A stretch of 64,000 nucleotides of DNA, from the NCBI RefSeq assembly GCF_027925445.1, contig NZ_AP027149.1, forward strand, positions 2,864,501-2,928,500, given 5' to 3'. This stretch comes from Methylocystis bryophila (GTDB lineage: Bacteria; Pseudomonadota; Alphaproteobacteria; Rhizobiales; Beijerinckiaceae). How positions within the stretch are numbered: the first letter of the stretch is position 1; every line of letters starts with the position of its first letter. Positions 53,246 to 62,079 of the stretch are shown here, piece by piece. The translations under genes were made by a program, and so were the position numbers. The notes under the pieces were generated by a model. That model was given only the letters and a program-made list of their open reading frames with translations, made no database searches and was not told the origin of the DNA.

Positions 53246-53788
53246 ATGGAAGATCTTGAGACGAGCAGGCACGTGGTGTTGTCGGGTTGTTCCGGCGGCG
53301 GGAAATCCACGCTCTTGGCGGAACTGGGCCGGAGAGGCTTTCTGATCGTGCCGGAGCCCGGTCGCAGGATCGTCGCCGAAGAACTGCGCGGTGACGGAAG
53401 GGCGCTCCCTTGGATCGATCTTCCGGCGTTTGCGAGGCAAGCAATCGAGGTGGCGCGGAGCGACCGCCGGTCTCTCGGCTGCGCGGACGGGTGGGTTTTC
53501 TTCGATCGCGGACTCGTTGATGCTGCAGTAGCGCTTCAACGCTCGACGGATCAACGAGCGGCTAGCATTCTGGAACAAGATGCGCGCTACCATCGTCAGG
53601 TTTTCCTGACGCCGCCGTGGCCAGAAATATTTGCCGTGGACACCGAGCGCCGGCACACCTTCACCGACGCAGTCGCCGAATATGATCGGCTGCTCCTTGC
53701 CTATCACGAGCTTGGATACGACACGATCCTGTTGCCGAAGATCGGCGTCGGAGAGCGAGCGGACTTCGTGCTGCGCCACCTTCACTGA
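53246..53788 (+). CDS. AAA-type small P-loop ATPase/kinase
   Basis: A 180-aa P-loop protein with Walker A VLSGCSGGGKSTLL (about 11-24) and a Walker B-like strand GWVFFDRGLVDAA (about 84-96). Further features are TPPWPEIFAVDTERRHTF and YDRLLLAYHELGYDTILLPK, as in the NadR/Ttd14-like AAA_28 group of nucleotide kinases. The substrate is unknown. ATG 53246 starts just before the first strand. Confidence 0.85.
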   Translation: MEDLETSRHVVLSGCSGGGKSTLLAELGRRGFLIVPEPGRRIVAEELRGDGRALPWIDLPAFARQAIEVARSDRRSLGCADGWVFFDRGLVDAAVALQRSTDQRAASILEQDARYHRQVFLTPPWPEIFAVDTERRHTFTDAVAEYDRLLLAYHELGYDTILLPKIGVGERADFVLRHLH

Positions 53789-53845
53789 ATATTGGCGCGA
53801 AGGTGAGAAGCTCCGCCGCATTTCCAGAAACCAACCGAATCTGAC

Positions 53846-53995
53846 TTAAATCTCGTCCAGCGAACGGAACATGACCAGCGCGTCGAAATATCCGAGAAGG
53901 GGTGATTGAAGGCTTGCGGCAGGCGACCCACGACCTCGAAACCGAACGATCGCCATAACGCCACGGCCCGGCGATGCAGGCTGTCCTACGCATTC
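53846..53995 (-). pseudogene. GNAT acetyltransferase C-terminal scrap
   Basis: The minus strand reads ALWRSFGFEVVGRLPQAFNHP in one frame and then SPLLGYFDALVMFRSLDEI in another, together the end of a GNAT protein (xxLWxxFGFxxVGxxxxAFxHPxxGYVDALVM). The rest is absent and a frameshift splits what remains. Confidence 0.6.
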
Positions 53996-54013
53996 GAACT
54001 GGGAGAAACCGTA

Positions 54014-54385
54014 GTGTATTTGCTTCATGATCCGGATAAGCCGCCAGCGCCGCAAATCGAGTTCAATCGTTTTTTGGATGTCGATATTCGCGTAGGCACG
54101 ATTGTCGCGGCGGATCTTTTTCCTGATGCTCGCAAGCCCGCCTTCAAGCTCAAGATCGATTTTGGTCCTGGCGTTGGCGTCAAGCAATCCAGCGGACAGA
54201 TCACGCGGCATTACGACATCGCAAGTCTGGTTGGCAGACAGGTCGCGGCAGTCGTGAATTTCCCTCCTCGACAGATCGGGAAGTTCATGTCGGAGGTTCT
54301 GACCCTCGGCTTCCCGGATGAGAACGGGGACGTGGTGCTATTCGCGCCCGACCAGAAAGTTCCCAATGGCGCTCGCCTTTTCTGA
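54014..54385 (+). CDS. csaA: tRNA-binding protein CsaA-like
   Basis: A 123-aa OB-fold protein with the EMAP II/tRNA-binding signature. Conserved stretches are FLDVDIRVGTIVAADLFPDA, KLKIDFGPGVGVKQSSGQIT, VGRQVAAVVNFPPRQIGKF and SEVLTLGFPDENGDVVLFAP with a C-terminal VPNGARLF. CsaA has been described as an export-related chaperone, and the domain binds tRNA. The start is uncertain: GTG 54014 gives a normal length, whereas upstream codons overlap the GNAT scrap. Confidence 0.88.
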   Translation: MYLLHDPDKPPAPQIEFNRFLDVDIRVGTIVAADLFPDARKPAFKLKIDFGPGVGVKQSSGQITRHYDIASLVGRQVAAVVNFPPRQIGKFMSEVLTLGFPDENGDVVLFAPDQKVPNGARLF

Positions 54386-54477
54386 TCACCCGGACTTTGC
54401 CAAGATTGAGCCGTTTCGTAAGTCGGAGATGATGGGCCAACCCGGATTGGAAAATTGGCCTGTTCAAAGAGATCGGG

Positions 54478-55230
54478 GTGTTGCGCTTGGAAGCTGAACG
54501 TCCGGTCGCCCTCGTCACAGGCTCAACATCGGGAATCGGCGCAGCGATAGCGCGCCGTCTGGTTCAAGAAGGTTATGCGGTCATTCTGCATTCGCGGGAA
54601 TCCGTGAATAAGGGAAGCGCATTGGCGTCCGAGCTCGGTCATGCCGCTTATATTCAGGCCGATTTGGCACAGGATGTCGATCGGATAAGACTCGTCCGAG
54701 AAGCTGTTGCGCTATGGGGGCGGTTGGATGTTCTCGTCAATAATGCGGGAATCACCCGCGTGATTCCGCACGCCGATCTCGCGGCGGCGACGCCGTGGGT
54801 CTGGCATGAATTGCATGAAATCAATGTCGTCGCCCCCTTTCGACTCGTCGCGAACGCGGAGCCGTTCCTGCGTGAAGCCGCCCGGCGCGGGCGGCCGGGA
54901 TGTGTCGTCAATGTCAGCTCCCATGCGGGCAGCCGGCCGAAGGGAGCCTCGATCCCATACGCCGCGAGCAAGGCGGCGCTGAACCATGTCACCCGCCTCT
55001 TGGCCTTGGCCCTGGCGCCCGATATACGGGTGAATGCGGTGGCGGCGGGCCTCGTGGATACACCCCTCACAGCCGACTGGACTGCGGCGCAGCAGCTTTG
55101 GCGGGAGCGGTCGCCGATGCGCAGGGCCGCGAGCCCTGATGATATCGCGCAAGCCGTCATGATGCTGGTGTCTTCGGACTACTTGACCGGCGAAATTCTG
55201 CTGGCGGATGGTGGACTGAATCTCACCTGA
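54478..55230 (+). CDS. Short-chain dehydrogenase/reductase
   Basis: A 250-aa SDR with the NAD(P) fingerprint TGSTSGIGAAIARRL (about 15-29), LVNNAGITR, the catalytic Ser in NVSSHAGS, and the YAASKAAL pair (Tyr and Lys). The family C-terminus TGEILLADGGLNLT is complete. HSRES after strand 2 suggests NADPH. It resembles 3-oxoacyl-reductase-like SDRs; the substrate is unknown. The start codon is GTG 54478, without a strong ribosome site. Confidence 0.9.
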   Translation: MLRLEAERPVALVTGSTSGIGAAIARRLVQEGYAVILHSRESVNKGSALASELGHAAYIQADLAQDVDRIRLVREAVALWGRLDVLVNNAGITRVIPHADLAAATPWVWHELHEINVVAPFRLVANAEPFLREAARRGRPGCVVNVSSHAGSRPKGASIPYAASKAALNHVTRLLALALAPDIRVNAVAAGLVDTPLTADWTAAQQLWRERSPMRRAASPDDIAQAVMMLVSSDYLTGEILLADGGLNLT

Positions 55231-55335
55231 TTGCGCTACGCAAGCTAGGCCCGCCGATTCGGAGGCGACCCTCGCAGCGACACGACCACGGAAAGCTCCG
55301 GGTGGGCTGTTCCAGGACTGCCAGACCAACATCAA

Positions 55336-55971
55336 TCAGCATCCCGTCCGCGCGGTCGCGCGCCTGGCGATATGATCGATGGCCATGTCGAGAGCGGCCT
55401 CCAGCGGGCGGCTCGAACGCGACGTCTTGGCCAGGAGAAGCCCCCCTTGGAGCGCGCTCAATAGCGCTAGAGCCAGGTCATGGGGATTGGCGGAAGCATC
55501 GATTTCGCCGCGGTCTCGCATCTTCGCCAGCCCCGCTTCGAGGCGATCGCGCCACAGGGAGAAAGCGTCGGCGAGGCGTTTTCGCGCCGGCTCTGAATCA
55601 TTGGCGAGCTCGCTCGCGAGAGATCCGAGCGGGCATCCTTTGCCCCTCGTCGCCTTGTTGAGCCGCAGGATACCGTCGCGCCAGGCTTTCAGGGCGGCCA
55701 GCGATTCGAGCGCCTCGAGATCGGGGCGCTGGGACTCAAAAATGCGCTCGGTCTGCCGCGCGATCACCTCGAGCACCAACGCGTCCTTGTCCGCGAAGTA
55801 ATGATAGAGCTGCGACTTGCTCACGCCGCTCTCGGCCATCACGTCGTCCAGGCTCGTTCGCTCCACCCCGCGTTCATAGATCAGGTCAGCGGCGGCGTTG
55901 ACGATGCGCGCGCGCGTAGCCGCGCCCCGCGCGGTCAAAGGACGGGAGCCAGGATCTCGAATCGAGGACAT
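55336..55971 (-). CDS. TetR-family transcription repressor
   Basis: A 211-aa TetR regulator. The N-terminal helix-turn-helix is at about 28-62 (GVERTSLDDVMAESGVSKSQLYHYFADKDALV) with a typical TetR start (ARGAATRARIVNAAADLIYE). The C-terminal ligand domain (about 75-200) has a single Cys in KGCPLGSL. It is divergent from a peroxiredoxin gene, and two copies of a perfect operator (55991-56006 and 56029-56044) lie between them, so it very probably represses both itself and the peroxiredoxin. Confidence 0.92.
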   Translation of the reverse strand: MSSIRDPGSRPLTARGAATRARIVNAAADLIYERGVERTSLDDVMAESGVSKSQLYHYFADKDALVLEVIARQTERIFESQRPDLEALESLAALKAWRDGILRLNKATRGKGCPLGSLASELANDSEPARKRLADAFSLWRDRLEAGLAKMRDRGEIDASANPHDLALALLSALQGGLLLAKTSRSSRPLEAALDMAIDHIARRATARTGC

Positions 55972-55990
55972 TTCGAAAGGCTACGCCAAC

Positions 55991-56044
55991 TGGACTTGAC
56001 AGTCCAGTATCGTCGTGGCACATCATTCTGGACTGGATAGTCCA
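55991..56044. promoter_or_regulatory. Two TetR-type operators TGGACT-N4-AGTCCA
   Basis: Two perfect inverted repeats TGGACT-TGAC-AGTCCA (55991-56006) and TGGACT-GGAT-AGTCCA (56029-56044) lie 38 bp apart in the divergent TetR/peroxiredoxin gap. A TTGACA -35 hexamer (55996-56001, plus strand) is inside the first site, so binding would block polymerase. The second ends 16 bp before the peroxiredoxin start codon. Confidence 0.88.
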
Positions 56045-56060
56045 CTTTCAGGAGCCCAAG

Positions 56061-56540
56061 ATGAGCCGCTTGCAAAATGGCCAGCTCTTTCCGTCCCTCG
56101 AAGTCCCCGCTGTGGGCGGCGGGGTCATTCCAATTCCGCAATCCCTCCACGGATCATACGGCGTCATCCTGATCTATCGGGGCGCGTGGTGCCCTTATTG
56201 CCAGGCGCAGCTTGGGGGCTTCCAGCGCGCAAGCGAGAAATTGGCGGAAGTCGGAATCAAGGTTGCCGCGCTTTCGGTCGATGACGAGGCGACCACGAAA
56301 GGAACAATCGAAAAATACAAGCTACGCTTCCCCGTGGGACACAGCGCCGACGCGGACCACGTCGCGCTCGTCACCGGGGCCTACACCAACCCGTCGCCAC
56401 GATATCTTCAATCGACAGGATTTTTGCTGGATCCCGAGGGTAATGTCCTGAATGCGGTCTATTCCAGCGGGCCAATCGGCAGGCTGGTCGCGGAGGACGT
56501 GATCGGAATGGTCGCCTATCTCAACACGAAGGGCGCGTGA
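56061..56540 (+). CDS. Peroxiredoxin-like (AhpC/TSA, thioredoxin fold) protein
   Basis: A 159-aa protein with a redox site YRGAWCPYCQAQLGGFQ (Cys about 44 and 47), thioredoxin-fold strands and a C-terminal GPIGRLVAEDVIGMVAYL. It probably reduces peroxides or disulfides. It is preceded by two TetR operators and divergent from the TetR gene, so it is expected to be induced by the TetR ligand, perhaps an electrophile or oxidant. A CAGGAG ribosome site lies 7 bases before ATG 56061. Confidence 0.88.
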   Translation: MSRLQNGQLFPSLEVPAVGGGVIPIPQSLHGSYGVILIYRGAWCPYCQAQLGGFQRASEKLAEVGIKVAALSVDDEATTKGTIEKYKLRFPVGHSADADHVALVTGAYTNPSPRYLQSTGFLLDPEGNVLNAVYSSGPIGRLVAEDVIGMVAYLNTKGA

Positions 56541-56623
56541 TTGAGTGTCTCAGACGCATCGAGGTGAGGGGAGGGGCGTCAACGGCGTGCAATGCTACTT
56601 TCCTTCTTCAGGGAACGATTATC

Positions 56624-56957
56624 TCACCTCGCCACGACCCGGTCCGTCAGCAGCGAGAAGACTTCCTTAGCGGCGAACAGACCGTTCAATCCGGCTTCGA
56701 TATGGACCTTCAGTTGCGGCGTGGCGTTACCGAGCGCCGTCAAGGCCGCGATGGTGGCGATTTCACGCGCCTTAAGATCGAGACCGGGACGGCTGTAGAT
56801 GTCGCCGAAGGGATATTCGAGCAGGTAGGTGGCGAAATCGGGCGCGACATCGGCCAGCGCGGCGATGACCTTGGCGCCCGCCTCGCCGTCGATTTCAGCG
56901 AGGGCGCTGTCCGCGTCGCAGCCAGCTTTCGGCGCCGCTCTGGTGGTGTTGCGTCAT
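56624..56957 (-). pseudogene. Carboxymuconolactone decarboxylase-family gene, frameshifted and internally deleted
   Basis: ATG 56957 opens MTQHHQSGAES, then the frame breaks. Another frame continues LAEIDGEAGAKVIAALADVA, PDFATYLLEYPFGDIYSRPG and KAREIATIAALTALGNATPQ LKVHIEAGLN in pattern, typical of this family. After HIEAGLN it jumps directly to GLFAAKEVF, so roughly 30 codons holding the catalytic segment seem deleted, probably by recombination at a short GLN-coding repeat. It is therefore non-functional. Confidence 0.7.
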
Positions 56958-57048
56958 AGTTTGTCATCCTCTTCTGCGCGCCGGCATATCCGGCGATTTT
57001 GGTGTCGAGGACGAGAAGACAGGCTTGCAGGAATGATGAAGCGGCAGC

Positions 57049-57972
57049 TCATCTGTCGGGATCCCACGGCGGGTCGGGCAGGAAGCGGTTCACCAGTTCG
57101 TCGACCACGACGCGCACCTTCGGGCTCATCTGCCGGGTCTGCGGCCAGAGAGCGTGGATCGGAAAGCCTCGCGTCGGCACCGCCGGCAGCACCCGAGCAA
57201 GTCGTCCGCCGCGTAAGTGGTCGGCAATCAGCCAGGTCGAGAGAAGCGCGATGCCTTGGCCGGCGAGGGCCGCGTCGCAGATGGCGTCGCTGTGGTTGAA
57301 CGAGAGCCGTCCGGAGACGGGCTTCGCCATGGGCGCGCCCTTCCCATCCAGGAACCACCACGGCAAGGACTGTCCGCTCCGGCCGAAGACGATGCAGGCA
57401 TGAGCGCCCAGATCATCGAGCGAGGTGGGGCGACCGTGCCTGTCGAGATAATCGGGGCTGGCGCAGAGCACCGATTGCTGAACACCCAGTCTTCTGGCGA
57501 CGAGCATGGAGCTGTCATCGAGATCGCCGATGCGGATCACCAGGTCGATGCCTTCGTCAATCGGATCAATGCGCCGATCGGTCAGCGAGACTTCCTGCGA
57601 CAGTTCTGGATAGTGCTCGCCAATGTCGAGGAGCACGGGTAGGACCCAGCGTCGACCGAACACCACAGGCAGATCGACCCGTAGGCGCCCACGTGGCTGC
57701 AGGCGATGGGCGTTTAGCGCCGCCTCGGCGTTTTCCAGATCGGCCAGGACCCGCACGCAGGTCTCGTAGAAGGATTGGCCTTCGGTCGTCAGTGCGAAGC
57801 GACGTGTTGTTCGGTTGAACAATCGAACCCCGAGTCGATCCTCGAGCCGCGCCACGCTCTTGGCGATGCCGGATTTCGAGAGGCCGAGCCTCTCGGCCGC
57901 CAGCGTGAATCCGCCCGCGTCGGCGGCCTGGACGAAGGCTGTTATGCCACTGAGGTGTTCGGTGGAAATCAT
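57049..57972 (-). CDS. LysR-family transcription regulator
   Basis: A 307-aa LysR protein with the helix-turn-helix GGFTLAAERLGLSKSGIAKSVARLEDRLG and an effector domain of the type found in the DsdC/PrtR-like subgroup (FNRTTRRFALTTEGQSFYE, DLPVVFGRRWVLPVL). It is divergent from the MFS/EthD gene pair at 58095 and lies beside the broken decarboxylase gene. It probably controls the MFS pair. Confidence 0.9.
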   Translation of the reverse strand: MISTEHLSGITAFVQAADAGGFTLAAERLGLSKSGIAKSVARLEDRLGVRLFNRTTRRFALTTEGQSFYETCVRVLADLENAEAALNAHRLQPRGRLRVDLPVVFGRRWVLPVLLDIGEHYPELSQEVSLTDRRIDPIDEGIDLVIRIGDLDDSSMLVARRLGVQQSVLCASPDYLDRHGRPTSLDDLGAHACIVFGRSGQSLPWWFLDGKGAPMAKPVSGRLSFNHSDAICDAALAGQGIALLSTWLIADHLRGGRLARVLPAVPTRGFPIHALWPQTRQMSPKVRVVVDELVNRFLPDPPWDPDR

Positions 57973-58094
57973 CGCGACCTATTGAAGACTATCAGTCAAC
58001 TCATATTGCCATATGAGGCGATTTATCGCCACTACAGTCGCCAATAAAATGCTCCGGGTAGGGTCGTCCGGCCCGCATCCCACGGAGCGGCGCC

Positions 58095-59315
58095 ATGCCA
58101 GGACCATCACATTCCACCCATAAAGACGAAGGGAGGCGGTCGATCCCACCACCGATCTGGCTTCTGGCGATCGGAGCCGGCGTCGGCGTCGCCAATGTTT
58201 ATTACATCCAACCGGTGGTCCTGCTGGTACGCGGGACATTCGGCATCGGATCGGAATCGGCGAGCCTCGTCCCGGCGGTGAGCCAAGCCGGCTATGCCCT
58301 CGGAATGCTGCTGCTGGCCCCGCTCGGCGATCTCATCGACCGCAAGCGGCTGGTCCTCGCCAAGTCGATCCTGCTCGTGCTTGCCCTGTTGGCGACGACT
58401 CTCGCACCGAATTTTTCCGTGCTTCTCGCCGTCAGCCTCGGCGTCGGACTGCTCGGCAGCCTCGGCCAGGACTTCGTGCCCATGGCGGCGCAACTCGCGA
58501 CGGCCGAAGAGCGGGGGCGCACCATCGGGCTTGTGACCACGGGACTGCTCTGCGGCATCCTGTTGTCGCGCACCTTGGGTGGGGTTGTCGGCGATCTCTT
58601 CGGCTGGCGAGCGATCTACGCGTTGGCCGCCACCATGGTGGCGCTGGTCGGCGTTGTGGTCTGGCGCTGGTTGCCGCTCCAGCCGGCGACCGCCAACGGT
58701 TCCTACGGCGCTTTGCTCCTGAGCCTCGTCACCTTGGTCGGGCGGTACGCGGTGCTACGCAAGGCTCTTCTGACCCAAGGCTTGCTGGCGGCGACCCTCG
58801 GCGCCTTCTGGTCCACACTGGCGTTGATGCTGGCGGAGCCGCCATTCCGCCTCGGTGCGGGTGTGGCCGGCGCCTTCGGATTGGCCGGCGCGGCCGGCGC
58901 CTTCGGCGCCCCTCTGTTCGGACGCCTCGCTGACGCCCGCGGGCCTGCCATCGCGATCCACCTCGGCTGTCTGCTGGTCGCTCTAGCCTTCATCCTGATG
59001 CTGGCGTCGCCGCATTCGATCGCCGCGCTGATCGCGGGGGCGGTGCTGTTCGATCTCGGCGTCATGGCCGCGCTGGTTTCGCACCAGACCATCGTCACGA
59101 CGATCGACCCCGCTGCGCGCAGCCGGCTGAACGGCTTACTGATGACCGCCGCCATGATTGGCATGGCGATCGGTGCGCTCGCCGGCGGCTGGGCCTGGAG
59201 CCGCTACGGCTGGGTCGGTGTGTGCCTCACAGGCGCCGCCTGCGGCCTCGTCGCGCTGCTGCGCTCTCTCCTTCCGCCATCCATTCCCTTCGCTTCAAAG
59301 GAGTACGCCCGATGA
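58095..59315 (+). CDS. MFS transporter (12-TM)
   Basis: A 406-aa transporter with 12 hydrophobic segments. It has MFS motif A (PLGDLIDRKRLVLAK), the start ANVYYIQPVVLLV typical of the YnfM/sugar-efflux-like group, and a second motif A copy in the C-half (PLFGRLADARGPAIA). The substrate is unknown. It overlaps the EthD gene by 4 bp (ATGA) and so forms an operon with it; the divergent LysR gene is the likely regulator. Confidence 0.9.
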   Translation: MPGPSHSTHKDEGRRSIPPPIWLLAIGAGVGVANVYYIQPVVLLVRGTFGIGSESASLVPAVSQAGYALGMLLLAPLGDLIDRKRLVLAKSILLVLALLATTLAPNFSVLLAVSLGVGLLGSLGQDFVPMAAQLATAEERGRTIGLVTTGLLCGILLSRTLGGVVGDLFGWRAIYALAATMVALVGVVVWRWLPLQPATANGSYGALLLSLVTLVGRYAVLRKALLTQGLLAATLGAFWSTLALMLAEPPFRLGAGVAGAFGLAGAAGAFGAPLFGRLADARGPAIAIHLGCLLVALAFILMLASPHSIAALIAGAVLFDLGVMAALVSHQTIVTTIDPAARSRLNGLLMTAAMIGMAIGALAGGWAWSRYGWVGVCLTGAACGLVALLRSLLPPSIPFASKEYAR

Positions 59316-60235
59316 CCGCCTCTGTCGCACCGTCCACGTCAACCGAGCCCGACGCTCGAACCGCTCCGCTGACGGTGCTGTTCTCGTTCCTATTGCGCGC
59401 CGATCCGGCCGCCAACGTGTCCGAACCCGACCCCAATCTCAGTTTCGAAACATGGGGGGACTATTGGCGCAAGGTGCATGGCCCACGTTTCCTCCATCCC
59501 GACGAGGCGGACGACCGCAAGACCATCGGTCGCCTGCTGCGTTACGATCAGATTCACCGTGTGGCGTCGGGACCGACAAGCTTGAACCCGCCGCCTTACC
59601 GGCCGCCGCTCGACGCGGACGGTCGCCTGTTCGAGACCATCGTCGGTCACGTCGAGCCCTACCGACGTCCGCAGTGGGACGGGGTCGCGTATCTCAACTT
59701 CGCGGGGCTCGACGATCTCGGCGCGGTTCTCGGCGCTGAGCGTGTTCGTCGCAAGATCCTTCCCGAGGATCAGGCGATCTTCCGGGATCTCGGACCGGTG
59801 CTCGCCCGCCAGTTCATCATCATGCCGAACACGGCTGGTGACGACTCGATCGTCCTGATCAAGACGCACATCCGGCGCGATGATCTCGACCGCGAGACCT
59901 TCCAGCGCCGCTGGCTGCACGACCACGCCAAGCTGGTGGTCGGCCAGGCCGATACGCAGCGTCTCGTGAAGCGCTACGTCCAATTGCACAACATCGGTCC
60001 CGCCGCGAAGGGCGCGCCATTCTTCCACCCCATAGCCAGCCGGATCGATGGCGTGACGCTCATGGCCTTCGCTTCGATGAAGGATGTCGAGAACTTCCTG
60101 CTGTCCGATGCTCATGCCGCCATCGAGGAGGCGGAACGATCCATCGCGATCGCCGGCGCAGGCGAGTATTGGACTGGCCTGACCTTCACCGTTGTCGATC
60201 AACTCGCGCCGGAAAAGGCCTCGGCAACGTCATGA
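59312..60235 (+). CDS. EthD-domain protein
   Basis: A 307-aa protein with two dimeric alpha/beta-barrel halves. The first includes LSFETWGDYWRKVHGPRFLH and the second RETFQRRWLHDHAKLVV with YVQLHNIG, both like EthD segments. EthD proteins help degrade ethers and polyketide-like compounds, but the exact reaction is not known. ATG 59312 has AAAGGAG upstream and overlaps the MFS stop, so the two are translationally coupled. Confidence 0.8.
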   Translation: MTASVAPSTSTEPDARTAPLTVLFSFLLRADPAANVSEPDPNLSFETWGDYWRKVHGPRFLHPDEADDRKTIGRLLRYDQIHRVASGPTSLNPPPYRPPLDADGRLFETIVGHVEPYRRPQWDGVAYLNFAGLDDLGAVLGAERVRRKILPEDQAIFRDLGPVLARQFIIMPNTAGDDSIVLIKTHIRRDDLDRETFQRRWLHDHAKLVVGQADTQRLVKRYVQLHNIGPAAKGAPFFHPIASRIDGVTLMAFASMKDVENFLLSDAHAAIEEAERSIAIAGAGEYWTGLTFTVVDQLAPEKASATS

Positions 60236-60238
60236 GGG

Positions 60239-60632
60239 GGCCGGCGGCGCCAACCTTCCGTATCTCGTCGCTGAAACCCATGGTCGGATCGTTGGATATT
60301 CCTACGCGACCGCCTACCGGCCACGTCCCGCTTACCGCTATACAATCGAGGATTCGGTCTATGTGGCTGACGGGCTGGCAGGGCGTGGAATTGGAACGGC
60401 ACTCCTGCATGCCCTGGTTTCGCGCTGTGAGACCGGTCCCTGGCGGCAGATGCTTGCCGTCATTGGAAACAGCGGAAATACCGGGTCGATCGACCTGCAT
60501 AAGAAGCTGGGCTTTCAACATATCGGCGTTCTTCGTTCCGTTGGGTTCAAGCTGGGTCATTGGGTCGATACAGTTATGATGCAGCGTGCTCTTGGTCGCG
60601 GCAACATCATGCTTCCTTCCTCAGATGAGTAA
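60239..60632 (+). pseudogene. GNAT acetyltransferase lacking its N-terminal part
   Basis: From about 60243 the frame reads GANLPYLVAETHGRIVGYSY, YRYTIEDSVYVADGLAGRGI and GTALLHALVSRC, matching phosphinothricin-acetyltransferase-like GNATs including the acetyl-CoA loop (AGRGIGTALL). The first 50 or so residues of the family are missing, and what lies upstream belongs to the EthD gene. An in-frame ATG at 60192 would give 146 aa but with an unrelated start. Confidence 0.65.
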
Positions 60633-60644
60633 GAGAATAAGACG

Positions 60645-61400
60645 TGATCGCGCGTCGGATTATTGTCGCTCTCGGGCTCATCTAACTATTCTCTTGTGGA
60701 ATAACCTATTATCTGATTGGTGTATTCGGCGAGACAATGGCTCGCGACCTTGGTTGGACCCGAGGCGTTATTTATGGTGGGTTCTCAGCCTCATTGCTGG
60801 TAATGGGCGTGATTTCGCCCGTGGCTGGGCGTTTGGTGGATCGTCACGGCGGATGGTTAGTCTTGAGCATCGGTGCGCTTGTGAACGCCCTCGGCTGCAT
60901 CGGGCTCGCGTGCACCAGCACCATCGAGCTGTATATCGCGTCCCGGAGGCGCGTCGTCCAATCTCTCAAATCACGCTGCTCGGAGGCTTGGCATCGTCCG
61001 TGTTCTGGCCGTTAGGACATCTGCTGTCTGCGCAGTTCGGCTGGCGATACGCACTGTTCTGGTATGCCGCGATTGCGGTCACAACCATACCACTCAACTG
61101 CTTCATCTCGGACAAGAGTTATTGGGTCTGGCCCGATCGCGCTCCGATCCGCTCTACCCAACCTCTGGCGTCGACGCGTCGCGATGTCCTTATTTGTGGC
61201 ATCATTTACGCCTTGGCCACAACCGGCGCGAACTGCCTCAATGCGGGCATGTCTGCACACATGATCCCAGTATTGATTGGTCTGGGTCTCGGTGTGTCAA
61301 CAGCAGTATGGATCACGACAATGCGCGGCATAGGTCAATCGGCGGCACGACTCTGTGAGATCATGTTCGGACGCAGGGTTGATCCCTTAGAATGGGTTGC
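60645..61400 (+). pseudogene. MFS transporter remnant with internal deletion
   Basis: One frame reads YYLIGVFGETMARDLGWTRG and VAGRLVDRHGGWLVLSIGAL up to TIELYIAS (about 60945), the first third of an MFS protein. After a frame change it continues ISQITLLGGLASSVFWPLGH and FGWRYALFWYAAIAVTTIPL, then MRGIGQSAARLCEIMFGR near 61370, and ends abruptly before the SnoaL-like gene. Several helices are missing. It cannot make a working transporter. Confidence 0.7.
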
Positions 61401-61446
61401 CCCGTCGCCAGCGGACAACCAAGCCGAAATCCTACGGAGTAAGAAA

Positions 61447-61875
61447 ATGCTCGATAAATATTCCGCCTATGTTGGTGCAGAACCCTATTTCACACTGGTT
61501 CGACAGGCGCTGGGGGAGCTCGTCGACGGCGAGCACTTCTTCGACGTTGTAGCCGGCGATATCTCCTATGAGGTTCGTTACGACCTGGGTTGGCCTCTCG
61601 TGGTGAGAGGGCGCGCCGAGCTGATGAACCAATTCCAAGGATATGTCGGCAGCATCCGGCTCCGATCAGCGGACGGCTTGATTGTTAACAAGGCGGACAA
61701 TGGCCGGGTTGTCGTGATCGAGTACGATGTTCACGGGACGATCCTTGCGACAGGCGCAAGTTACGAAAATCGATTCTGCTCGATTATCGAACTCGAGAAT
61801 CGTAAAATTGCTCGCTGGAGAGATTACATGGACTCGCACGCCGCCTGGACTGCGTTGACGGCCAAAAAGAACTAA
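61447..61875 (+). CDS. SnoaL/ketosteroid-isomerase-like protein
   Basis: A 142-aa NTF2-fold protein (VRQALGELVDGEHFFDVVAG, YEVRYDLGWPLVVRGRAELM and IIELENRKIARWRDYMDSHA). The frame is open upstream through the MFS remnant, but ATG 61447 has ACGGAG nine bases before it and matches the family start. Members include cyclases, isomerases and binding proteins; the substrate here is unknown. Confidence 0.8.
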   Translation: MLDKYSAYVGAEPYFTLVRQALGELVDGEHFFDVVAGDISYEVRYDLGWPLVVRGRAELMNQFQGYVGSIRLRSADGLIVNKADNGRVVVIEYDVHGTILATGASYENRFCSIIELENRKIARWRDYMDSHAAWTALTAKKN

Positions 61876-62079
61876 TCGCATTGTGATAAGCGCCAAAGCC
61901 GAACAGGCGGATGACTACAGCCACGACGTGTCAGATGCCCGTTCTGGACCTGCCGCAGTTTCCGGGAATCGTCATCGGCTGACTAGGCCTCGTGACAATA
62001 GTCGCGAGTCCAACGCCTGATTGTCGAGGCTGTCGAGAGCGCCAAGGCAAGCAGATTCACCAGGCTTCCGGAGTGATCC

